11,152 nucleotides of DNA from an uncultured Eubacteriales bacterium (lineage in GTDB: Bacteria > Bacillota > Clostridia > Oscillospirales > Acutalibacteraceae). The position numbers and the translations under genes were made by a program. The stretch lies in contig CAQZPH010000027.1 in NCBI GenBank assembly GCA_948933715.1, positions 1-11,152 of the forward strand. Reading direction: 5' to 3'. Below, one piece after another: positions 1 through 5,757 of this stretch. The first letter of the stretch is position 1; each line of letters starts with the position of its first letter. The notes under the pieces are model-generated. The model did no database searches, had not been told where the DNA came from, and saw nothing but the letters and a program-made list of their open reading frames with translations.

Positions 1-133
1 CTAAAGGAAAATCCTTATCAAAACAAGGAGTCCACTATTGTAATAAGACGTTTACGTTAGTGTATTTAGTTATGGGATGATAATCTGGATTATCTTTATT
101 AAATATTTAAGTCCTATCCTCGAGAAAAAACAC

Positions 134-173
134 CAAAATAAAATAAAAACGACACTCGTTTGAGTATCGTTTT
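134..173 (-). terminator. Intrinsic terminator, minus strand
   Basis: On the minus strand ACGATACTC and GAGTGTCGT form a nine-pair stem (one G-U pair) around the loop AAAC, flanked by A-rich and T-rich arms and followed by a long T-rich tract. On the plus strand the same hairpin has one C-A mismatch and a shorter T tract, so it works better leftward but could be bidirectional. It sits directly downstream of the tRNA-like segment and probably ends that transcript. Confidence 0.7.
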
Positions 174-180
174 CTTTAAG

Positions 181-273
181 ACAAGCAAGGCGAGATTTGC
201 ACCCGCACCTATCTGACATCTATGCGCGTCCACCTAACTATCTCCTACTTTCATAGTAGACTCGTGAGTCGCT
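181..273 (-). ncRNA. tRNA-like RNA or tRNA relic
   Basis: On the minus strand, 206-190 forms a T-arm-like hairpin: stem GCGGG/CTCGC around the seven-base loop TGCAAAT. The flanking CTTGCTT can pair at six of seven positions with AAGCGAC near 268, like an acceptor stem. Between them are a D-arm-like GTTAGGTGG, an ATGTCAG stretch resembling an Asp-type anticodon loop (U33, GUC, A37), and a hairpin CTAC-TATGAAA-GTAG. The parts do not assemble into one good cloverleaf: the putative anticodon stem pairs poorly and the D-arm is unclear. A terminator follows immediately. It may be a decayed tRNA gene or an unrelated structured RNA. Confidence 0.3.
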
Positions 274-343
274 TTTTTAGCATAGTGCCATTGTTCTTCT
301 TACTATGAGATATCTAATTCATTGTATTAGTTTCTATAGAATT

Positions 344-524
344 CAATGGAAAATCATCGAATTAGTTGATGGATCTGTAGATCACCTCCACAGGCGTGGA
401 GAATACTAATTATTGGAAGTAAATCTTTAGAAGTATTAAGGATCATCTCCACACACATGGAGAACACACTAAAAGATCTTGATATAATGCTGTTCTCTAA
501 TTCAAATAATATCATTTTCCATTA
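344..524. repeat. Imperfect inverted repeat around the I-E relic
   Basis: The left arm (344-365) contains AATGGAAAATCAT followed closely by GAATTAG. The right arm (497-524), read on the minus strand, contains AATGGAAAATGAT, seven extra bases, then GAATTAG. A further pair, GTTGATGGA at 365-373 and its complement at 528-536, is in an order that does not nest with the first. The arms enclose the two degraded I-E-like repeats. The origin is unknown; AT-rich chance similarity is possible. Confidence 0.3.
379..467 (-). CRISPR. Relict two-repeat type I-E-like array
   Basis: Two 28-nt units lie at 379-406 and 440-467 with a 33-nt spacer between them, exactly the repeat and spacer sizes of type I-E. 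Read on the minus strand they start GTATTCTCCACG and GTGTTCTCCATG, end GGTGATCT and GATGATCC, and carry the palindromic core of the lactobacillus I-E repeat (CTCCAC...GTGGAG). Both differ from that family repeat as I recall it, and from each other, at several positions. No further copy is found one period (61 nt) to either side, and no I-E cas gene is in the window. I read it as the decayed remnant of a second CRISPR locus. Confidence 0.7.
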
Positions 525-570
525 GTTTCCATCAACAAAAAATTGAGTGCTTAACCTACAGCTTCACCCA

Positions 571-605
571 ACAAAAAGACCAAATACCATCTCATGATAT
601 TTGGT
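571..605 (-). terminator. htpX intrinsic terminator
   Basis: Ten bases past the htpX stop codon the minus strand forms an eight-pair stem, ACCAAATA/TATTTGGT, over an 11-base AT-rich loop. It is followed by CTTTTTGTT. Position and form fit a rho-independent terminator ending htpX transcription. Confidence 0.8.
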
Positions 606-615
606 TGTACTTATC

Positions 616-1533
616 TTATTTTATCTGATTACTATTTTCTAGACGCTCAATTCTTTTATCCAAAGGTGGATGATCGGAGAAAAGGCGGCTAATCCAATTA
701 TGAGCACTCGGAAAATTAAAATACAAATGTTGTAGTGCTAAATCCTGCGAGCCAATTTGTGGAGTACTCTCTCCTTCTTCTAGCTTTTCAAGTTTAGACA
801 GGGCTGAGATTAAGCCACTTGGTTCACGTGTCAAATCAACTGAACCAATATCCGCTAAATATTCTCTCTGACGTGATACTAGTAAAAACAGTAACTTTGC
901 TATAGGGATTCCAATAATAGAAATAATTCCACCTACAATAATCAAAAATAAGGCAAAAAATTTGATGAGAAGACCTAACAAACCTTTATTCTCACTAGTT
1001 AATACAGTCCATCCAAATACAACGATTCCTACACCAGTCATTGTAATTAAACTAGTTAGCGCACTCGCTAAAACTGTAATACGAGTATCGTAGTTTCGAA
1101 TATGAGAAAGTTCATGGCCAATGACACCTTGAACTTCTTTTTTATTCATCATATTCAATAGTCCCTGCGTTAAAGCTAAACTTGCATGTTGTGGATCACG
1201 TCCGGTAGCAAAAGCATTCGGCGCCTGATCAGGAGTAATATATAATTTTGGAACTGGCAACCCACCTGCTAAACAGAGTTCTTCAACTAATTCATAAATT
1301 TGAGGCTCTGTTTCTTTAGTAATTTCAACAGCATTTGTTACTTTCATAAGATGACGAGTTGCATCAAAGTATACGTGTGCAATGTAAATTAGACCAATGA
1401 TGAAGAACCCAATACCAATATATAACGTAAAAATCGTTCCAAGAAATACACTGATTGCTAGCAACAGCACTGTATATAGTCCTAAGATAATCCATGTATT
1501 TCGTTTATTTTGCTCAATTTGTTTATAAAGCAT
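616..1533 (-). CDS. htpX: HtpX-type membrane zinc metalloprotease (M48B)
   Basis: This is a membrane-embedded zinc protease involved in membrane-protein quality control; its active site faces the cytoplasm. Numbered from the chosen ATG (305 aa), hydrophobic segments lie near 13-57 and about 150-217. The zinc-binding HELSH motif is at 140-144 inside GVIGHELSHIRNYD. The third zinc ligand is probably Glu224 in QREYLAD. The C-terminal DHPPLDKRIERLE tail is typical of HtpX. Length fits the family (about 300 aa). A GTG nine bases upstream could extend the ORF, but TTGGAGTG lies at correct spacing for the ATG at 1533 and too close to the GTG. The gene looks intact. Its usual partner lemA is not adjacent; a CRISPR array lies upstream instead. 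Confidence 0.95.
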   Translation of the reverse strand: MLYKQIEQNKRNTWIILGLYTVLLLAISVFLGTIFTLYIGIGFFIIGLIYIAHVYFDATRHLMKVTNAVEITKETEPQIYELVEELCLAGGLPVPKLYITPDQAPNAFATGRDPQHASLALTQGLLNMMNKKEVQGVIGHELSHIRNYDTRITVLASALTSLITMTGVGIVVFGWTVLTSENKGLLGLLIKFFALFLIIVGGIISIIGIPIAKLLFLLVSRQREYLADIGSVDLTREPSGLISALSKLEKLEEGESTPQIGSQDLALQHLYFNFPSAHNWISRLFSDHPPLDKRIERLENSNQIK

Positions 1534-1542
1534 TATATTCAC

Positions 1543-1600
1543 TCCAAGTACTACTTTAAGTTTATTTTATACTTTTTATCTTTATAAATATTATGTATTT
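1543..1600 (-). promoter_or_regulatory. Likely htpX promoter and RBS region
   Basis: The segment between the array and htpX is very AT-rich. A TATAAA box lies at 1571-1566 on the minus strand, but I see no good -35 element at 17 bp. The ribosome binding site TTGGAGTG ends at the GTG of 1542, eight bases from the ATG if GGAG is counted. No hairpin terminator separates the CRISPR array from htpX, so array transcription could run into this gene. Confidence 0.35.
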
Positions 1601-1671
1601 TAAAATATTTTAATTACAGTATTTCCTATAACAAATAGAGAGCGGCATCTAATTCATCAAAAATACATATT

Positions 1672-1837
1672 ACTTAAATCCACGCACCTGCGTGAGGTGC
1701 GACAAAAAGAGAGTGGCCCGGAGGAAGCTTCTGGCTCATTTCAATCCACGCACCTGTGTGAGGTGCGACGTTAGTGGTTTTGCCTACGCCGCCTTTCATG
1801 TTTCCATTTCAATCCACGCACCTGCGTGAGGTGCGAC
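1672..1837 (-). CRISPR. Type I-C CRISPR array, three repeats, two spacers
   Basis: Three 32-nt repeats lie at 1806-1837, 1738-1769 and 1672-1703. On the minus strand they read GTCGCACCTC, then a palindrome CACGCAGGTG or CACACAGGTG, then CGTGGATTGAAAT, the classic I-C repeat with its GTCGC start and ATTGAAAT 3' handle. The middle copy has one change in the core. The leftmost has two changes near its 3' end, the usual decay of the leader-distal repeat. This fixes transcription as leftward, with the leader on the cas2 side. Spacers are 36 nt (1770-1805, newest) and 34 nt (1704-1737, oldest). The newer spacer encodes a ParA Walker A motif. Two spacers is very small for an otherwise complete locus. 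Confidence 0.97.
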
Positions 1838-2002
1838 CGCAACATATTGATAAAACAAAACATTCTATCAACATTTACGATATCAATAAATAAAATTTTT
1901 AAATAAAGTATATAATTGCCAATAATATATACCTTATTTATTAAAATCTCAGTGCGAGCCTCGTAGCATAATCTTGTTTACCCATAGTTCGCAAAAAATA
2001 TT
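1838..2002 (-). promoter_or_regulatory. CRISPR leader
   Basis: This AT-rich stretch links cas2 to the first repeat and should carry the array promoter and the spacer-integration signal. Near cas2 an inverted repeat pairs TGCGAAC (1993-1987) with GGCTCGCA (1960-1953), six of seven positions; similar GCGAA.../...TCGC arms occur after cas2 in other I-C loci as I recall them. Next to the array, TTGATA and TATCAA motifs recur near 1846-1851, 1865-1870 and 1881-1887. A TTGGCA (minus, near 1920) may be a -35 box but has only a poor -10 at 17 bp, so I do not assign the promoter exactly. Confidence 0.6.
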
Positions 2003-2296
2003 TTAAAAGATAATTGGTCCATCTAAATCAATCACATCTTTACTGCCAAACTTCTCAATTTTATGATAATATTTTTTACCAATATTAAAAAAATACAAAC
2101 TATCTTTTGTCTCATCTATCTGATCTAATAGTTTTTCTTTTAGCAATTCCAAATTTGCTGTATCAACTAAACATTCAAAAACGGAATTTTGGACTCTAAC
2201 TCCATAATTTTGACAGATTTTAGCGACATGACGTAATCTTTTAGCTCCATCAGGATCACTAGTTTTCACATCGTAACTTACTATTACCATCATCAT
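2003..2296 (-). CDS. cas2: CRISPR-associated endoribonuclease-like Cas2 (type I-C)
   Basis: Cas2 dimers form the core of the Cas1-Cas2 integrase that inserts new spacers. The 97-aa length is normal. The ferredoxin-like fold starts with the beta strand VIVSYDV, whose Asp is the conserved metal-site residue of the family. The segment RLRHVAKICQNYGVRVQNSVFEC (shown in part) is highly characteristic of I-C Cas2. The gene starts nine bases after the cas1 stop; the weak site GGAAATAGG overlaps that stop and is best spaced for the first of three consecutive ATG codons. The protein is intact. It is the last cas gene before the leader, so it probably depends on the operon transcript. Confidence 0.96.
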   Translation of the reverse strand: MMMVIVSYDVKTSDPDGAKRLRHVAKICQNYGVRVQNSVFECLVDTANLELLKEKLLDQIDETKDSLYFFNIGKKYYHKIEKFGSKDVIDLDGPIIF

Positions 2297-2305
2297 TTTA
2301 ATTAC

Positions 2306-3337
2306 CTATTTCCAGAAGAATGGAGGGTACTCATCCATATCCGCTCTAAGATATCTTGCTAATAGTTGCGCTTGAATTAATGGAATTAATCCCCATTGCA
2401 TTTTTTCTTTTAAATATGGATGAATAATTTCATTTTTCTTACTTTTTTGCCAATAAGACAAAAATTTCTTTCTAGATTCATCCCTTAATATACAAGCTCC
2501 ATTAGGTTCTTGAATCAAATCCTTTGGCTTAATCATTTTTAAATTAATTAATCGTAAGACGAATCTATCTACCATAGTCCCTCTTAGTTCTTCCATTAAG
2601 TCCAATGCCAACGATTCTCGTCCCGGTCGATCTGTATGCATAAATCCAACATATGAATCTAATCCATTAGCCGTTAAAGCAGCTGCACAATCATTGGCTA
2701 ACAATGAGTATCCAAATGATAACAGCGTATTAACAAAATCGGTTGGAGGTCTACGATTACGATTTTTAAAATAAAAATATTCTTTTTGATTAATTATTAA
2801 ATTATCAAAAACCGAGAAATATATGGTTGCTAGATTTCCTTCTATTCCACGCAAGTTATCAATTGTTTTTGCATTTCTTATACTCTCTAATCCACTTTTT
2901 AGATCAGTTGATGCTTTTTTTAAAGTTACCTGATCAACACTAAAGGGATGATCCCGGATACATCTTTCTATCAGCCAGCGCTGATTATATACTTTACCTA
3001 AGATAAAATTCCTAGCTATTTTCAAACTTTCTGATTCACTAAGAGAAACTTCAAATTGCTTTTTCCTTAAATAAACATTTCCAGTTGGCTTTCCTACTAC
3101 TCGCCCTTTTAAGCGTCCATTTGGAGACATAAAAGATATTTGTATCCCTTTCTCAAGACATTTTTGCATCAAGCTCGGACTTGCTCCTGAATAACCAAAG
3201 GTTATGATAGAACTAAAGTTTTGCAGGGGTAATTTTCCAACACATTTTTTATCAACGATTACCTCTACATCTTCTCCATCAGAAGCTAGATAACTTTCAG
3301 GTGTTGTAATATATAAAGTATTAAGTAATTGTTTCAT
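2306..3337 (-). CDS. cas1: CRISPR-associated integrase Cas1 (type I-C)
   Basis: Cas1 is the metal-dependent integrase that joins prespacers to the first repeat. The 343-aa length is usual. The N-terminal beta domain covers roughly residues 1-85, the helical catalytic domain the rest. Catalytic residues are visible: Glu166 in RGIEGNLA, His234 in GFMHTDRPGRES and, by spacing, Asp246 and Glu249 in LALDLMEELRG. The C-terminal YPPFFWK ending is typical of the family. The start ATG overlaps the cas4 stop (ATGA), with only a weak AAAGATAAAAGA site, so translation is probably coupled to cas4. The protein looks fully functional, so adaptation may be active if Cas4 is still competent. Confidence 0.97.
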   Translation of the reverse strand: MKQLLNTLYITTPESYLASDGEDVEVIVDKKCVGKLPLQNFSSIITFGYSGASPSLMQKCLEKGIQISFMSPNGRLKGRVVGKPTGNVYLRKKQFEVSLSESESLKIARNFILGKVYNQRWLIERCIRDHPFSVDQVTLKKASTDLKSGLESIRNAKTIDNLRGIEGNLATIYFSVFDNLIINQKEYFYFKNRNRRPPTDFVNTLLSFGYSLLANDCAAALTANGLDSYVGFMHTDRPGRESLALDLMEELRGTMVDRFVLRLINLKMIKPKDLIQEPNGACILRDESRKKFLSYWQKSKKNEIIHPYLKEKMQWGLIPLIQAQLLARYLRADMDEYPPFFWK

Positions 3338-3996
3338 TCTTTTATCTTTCTACTTATATAATTTTTAACATTTTCTCGGTCAAACATCTCAGGGAGTCCT
3401 ATATCTTTTAGTGAAGAAGATCTGAATTTTCGACTATTTTTAGTCTTAGGAGTATAGCCATGTTCGTAATCATAGTGCATCCTTTTTACTATTTCCTTTA
3501 ATTCTTTTCTCAGTTGATTAGTAAAAACAACTTTTTCTCTGTGTCGAGTTTTTCCATAGTACAAATATCCATACCCTATATGACATAACATCATTTCCTC
3601 TAGGCAAATTGCTTCAGCTAATACTTGAAAGATATCTGATTTATCTTTTTTCGGCTTGCCATGTTTATATTCAACCGGTATTGGCAAATACTTACCCTCT
3701 TTTCCATAAACTGGTACTCCATTTTTATCATCTTTTTGAAATTCAACAACATCACAAATTCCACTTAAGCCTAATTCCTTCGAGCATATTTTTAACGCAC
3801 GTTTAATAAATTTTGATCCTCTAGTTTCACTTACATAAGGATCATCAACTTTTTTATGAAAATGATCACCGGCTAAAGTTAAATAATTATCTTCCCATTG
3901 TCCCTCTACGTATATGAGCGCCCATTGTCTTTCAGAAAAAACAAAATGCTGTATGCCTGATACATCTAAATAGTCATCTTCGGAATAACTCATCAT
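3334..3996 (-). CDS. cas4: Cas4 without iron-sulfur cysteines
   Basis: Cas4 is a RecB-like nuclease that trims prespacers and selects PAM ends with Cas1-Cas2. Family hallmarks are clear: SGIQHFVF near 13-20, RQWALIYVE, then active-site residues His47, Asp82 (SGICDVVEF), Glu109 and Lys111 (VEYKHGKPK), and the block SLKDIGLP near 195-202. Known I-C Cas4 proteins hold a 4Fe-4S cluster with one Cys in F-C-x-RQW and three in C-x2-C-x5-C near the end. Here these positions are Ser21, Phe191, Ser194 and Gly200. The reading frame and the rest of the protein are intact, so the cluster seems lost without gene decay. The first ATG overlaps the cas7 stop (TAATG); GAAGG is better spaced for the second ATG at 3993, which would give 219 aa. 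Confidence 0.95.
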   Translation of the reverse strand: MMSYSEDDYLDVSGIQHFVFSERQWALIYVEGQWEDNYLTLAGDHFHKKVDDPYVSETRGSKFIKRALKICSKELGLSGICDVVEFQKDDKNGVPVYGKEGKYLPIPVEYKHGKPKKDKSDIFQVLAEAICLEEMMLCHIGYGYLYYGKTRHREKVVFTNQLRKELKEIVKRMHYDYEHGYTPKTKNSRKFRSSSLKDIGLPEMFDRENVKNYISRKIKE

Positions 3997-4838
3997 TAAC
4001 CTTCATAGATATCTTCATTAACATCATCAAACGGTGTTTCTTCAAAATCGATATCTTCCACATCTTTAATAGGATTATTTTTTGCTATTACTTTTACTGA
4101 ATTATGCATTTGAGCTGATGAATGCTTGCCTAATTTACTATCATGTTGCCACCAGTAAACACGTAATACTTCCATTGACCCTGCTGGTCTTGCTGATGAT
4201 TCATCATTTTCAAATAAAGTTTCTAGGGCTTTGTGTATTGCTTCAGCATCTTCATCAGAAAATCCTGTTTTTTCCGCTAATTGTACATTAATACTTCCAT
4301 TGAACTCATAAACTGCATAATCAATACTATATTTCATTCCCATAGTATCAGAGGCCTTTTTATCTCCGGTCATTGAGTTTACAGATTTTGTAATTTGCAT
4401 CTCATTAATTACTACTGGAGTTATGGAACGAGCCATTTGAATCGAAACAGGGCCGCGTACTCCCACTGATACACTATTTCCTCCCTTAAATGCGAAGACC
4501 TGTCCAAAACTTCTAACATCAATCCAATTCTCACAAGCAATTTTTGCATATTCATCCGGCTTTTTTTCCTTATTTGCTTTCTTTAATTCAGCTACACTAT
4601 CAGCCCGATCTTTTAAGCTCTTGAAGCCATCATTTGTTCTATCAGCTGATTGAACAAAAATTTTATGTCCCATGTCTTGAAGACGATTACGAATTTTTCG
4701 CTTAATTGCAACATCGGAAACTTCTCCAAAACCATCATTATTCTGACGTGGACGATTTCCGTTTAGAGGATCCCCATTAGGATTAGCTCCCTTAACTCCA
4801 AATACTACTTTAAAATCGATCTTTTTTTCTAATGACAT
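3996..4838 (-). CDS. cas7: Cascade backbone protein Cas7 (Csd2, type I-C)
   Basis: Cas7 polymerises along the crRNA to form the Cascade backbone; seven copies are present in the studied I-C complex. The N-terminal VKGANPNGDPLNGNRPR motif and the VRSFGQVFAFKGG, GVRGPVS and VNSMTGDKKASDTMGMK segments are typical of I-C Cas7 (Csd2). Length from the chosen ATG is 280 aa, normal for the family. An upstream GTA/ATG frame (to 4862) overlaps the preceding gene, but AAGGGAAG lies ten bases before the ATG at 4838 and the family usually starts near SLEKKIDF. The SD overlaps the stop of the upstream Cas11-like ORF, suggesting coupling. It ends in an acidic tail and overlaps the cas4 start by one base. 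Confidence 0.96.
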   Translation of the reverse strand: MSLEKKIDFKVVFGVKGANPNGDPLNGNRPRQNNDGFGEVSDVAIKRKIRNRLQDMGHKIFVQSADRTNDGFKSLKDRADSVAELKKANKEKKPDEYAKIACENWIDVRSFGQVFAFKGGNSVSVGVRGPVSIQMARSITPVVINEMQITKSVNSMTGDKKASDTMGMKYSIDYAVYEFNGSINVQLAEKTGFSDEDAEAIHKALETLFENDESSARPAGSMEVLRVYWWQHDSKLGKHSSAQMHNSVKVIAKNNPIKDVEDIDFEETPFDDVNEDIYEG

Positions 4839-4842
4839 AATT

Positions 4843-5712
4843 TTACTTCCCTTCTTTACCATACCAAGCTGATTTTTGTTGACTAAAGCCTAATAAAAAC
4901 AATCCATTCAATGGACTATTTTTTTCACAACTTTGAATCTTTCTAAGTTCACTACTAACTTCATCTATTACGTCCAGCGCTCGGGAGATCTGAGACATAG
5001 ATTTTACATACTTTTTAGTATTATCCCAAATTGTTTTCCAAGTATCATCAGGACTTTGAGCAAATGCAGATAAATATCTCATTGCATTTGTAGGCCGTTT
5101 AATATGATGAATGATTTGTTCCCTATTCTCAATTACATCTGCTATTGCCAATAGCCGACCATATAAATAATTTCGATCCATCAAATTCTCATTTAAAGCA
5201 GGATCATTAGACGTTAATTTTCCTATTTTTCTCTTTTCCTGGCTAAAACCAATCAAAAATTTGCCCGTTAGTGGTTTATTCAATTCTCTACTAGTATTTT
5301 GATTTACTTGAAAAAGATTAATAATATTATCAATTTCTAAATTTATAAGCTTGTAATTTTCACTTTTAACTAAGTATGGTTGCAAATGCAAATAAATAAT
5401 TTTCCAAATATCAAGTGGCCTATAAACAAACGCATTTAAATACCTATCAACATTTGTTACTATTTTTACCCGGTCATCATTTTCTCGTTCTTTTAAAACT
5501 TGATATTCAATTGTATCCGCAATTGATAGTAATCGTCCCAATAAATATTCTCTATCTGTAATTGATAATATAGGTTTTCTGTGATAGTCATATTTAAATT
5601 CAGAGTCAAACCACGCATATTTTTGTTGCACAAAACCAATCAAAAATCTTCCTGCTTCTATTTGGGTGAATGCTTTCCCACTGTGCTCATAATCATTAAG
5701 ATTATTTACCAA
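4843..5712 (-). CDS. Detached cas8c 3' part: tandem Cas11-like modules
   Basis: This frame continues cas8c exactly: only the TAA at 5760-5758 and 15 sense codons separate them. Residues 1-35 complete the truncated first module and end in FLIGFVQQKYAWF, the normal Cas8c C-terminus. Two more modules follow. Module 2 has TDREYLLGRLL (52-62), RYLNAF (90-95), IWK (102-104) and FLIGFSQEK (152-160). Module 3 has MDRNYLYGRLL (178-188), RYLSAF (212-217), TWK (224-226) and FLLGFSQQK (272-280). Each is about 120 aa, close to known Cas11c (about 122 aa). The start is uncertain: the first TTG (5712) has no ribosome site, whereas the TTG at 5643 follows AGGAAG at good spacing and would give 266 aa. No in-frame ATG occurs before module 3. 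The alternative is an untranslated remnant of a cas8c broken by a nonsense mutation. Confidence 0.7.
   Translation of the reverse strand: MVNNLNDYEHSGKAFTQIEAGRFLIGFVQQKYAWFDSEFKYDYHRKPILSITDREYLLGRLLSIADTIEYQVLKERENDDRVKIVTNVDRYLNAFVYRPLDIWKIIYLHLQPYLVKSENYKLINLEIDNIINLFQVNQNTSRELNKPLTGKFLIGFSQEKRKIGKLTSNDPALNENLMDRNYLYGRLLAIADVIENREQIIHHIKRPTNAMRYLSAFAQSPDDTWKTIWDNTKKYVKSMSQISRALDVIDEVSSELRKIQSCEKNSPLNGLFLLGFSQQKSAWYGKEGK
5648..5653 (-). promoter_or_regulatory. Possible internal RBS for the tandem Cas11-like ORF
   Basis: AGGAAG lies four bases (six from AGGA) upstream of an in-frame TTG at 5643 (Leu24 of the downstream ORF, in GRFLIGF). The site falls at the end of the first module, so the product would consist almost entirely of modules 2 and 3. 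This resembles the internal initiation known to produce Cas11c from cas8c genes. It may also be chance, since AGGAAG simply encodes part of Ala-Gly-Arg. Confidence 0.35.
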
Positions 5713-5757
5713 TTTAGAAGTAATATAGTTGATTAATTTTCGAGCTTTATTAGCATA

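Larger units (their letters stand above)
1..615. other. Intergenic region with RNA-like and relict CRISPR elements
   Basis: I see no convincing protein gene in this stretch of about 600 bp. A short plus-strand open frame runs in from the left edge and stops at 58-60. It is too short to name and could be the tail of a gene outside the window or chance. The recognisable content is a tRNA-like segment with a terminator (134-273), two degraded type I-E-like repeats (379-467), an imperfect inverted repeat around them, and the htpX terminator (571-605). Each is listed separately. Confidence 0.6.

Noticed and set aside
1..60. Partial gene running in from the left edge
   Set aside because: Only 19 codons remain, with no recognisable motif, and a second frame is also open; not enough to call.
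1704..1737. Assigning a target to the older spacer
   Set aside because: All readable frames give ordinary short peptides without a distinctive motif, so no target can be named from sequence alone.
3609..4291. Plus-strand open frames within cas4 and cas7
   Set aside because: They lie opposite well-recognised genes, have no family motifs and no ribosome site; they are shadows of the minus-strand coding sequence.
5740..5757. ATG just after the cas8c stop (TAATATG) as restart for the downstream ORF
   Set aside because: It is in another frame and reaches a stop after seven codons.
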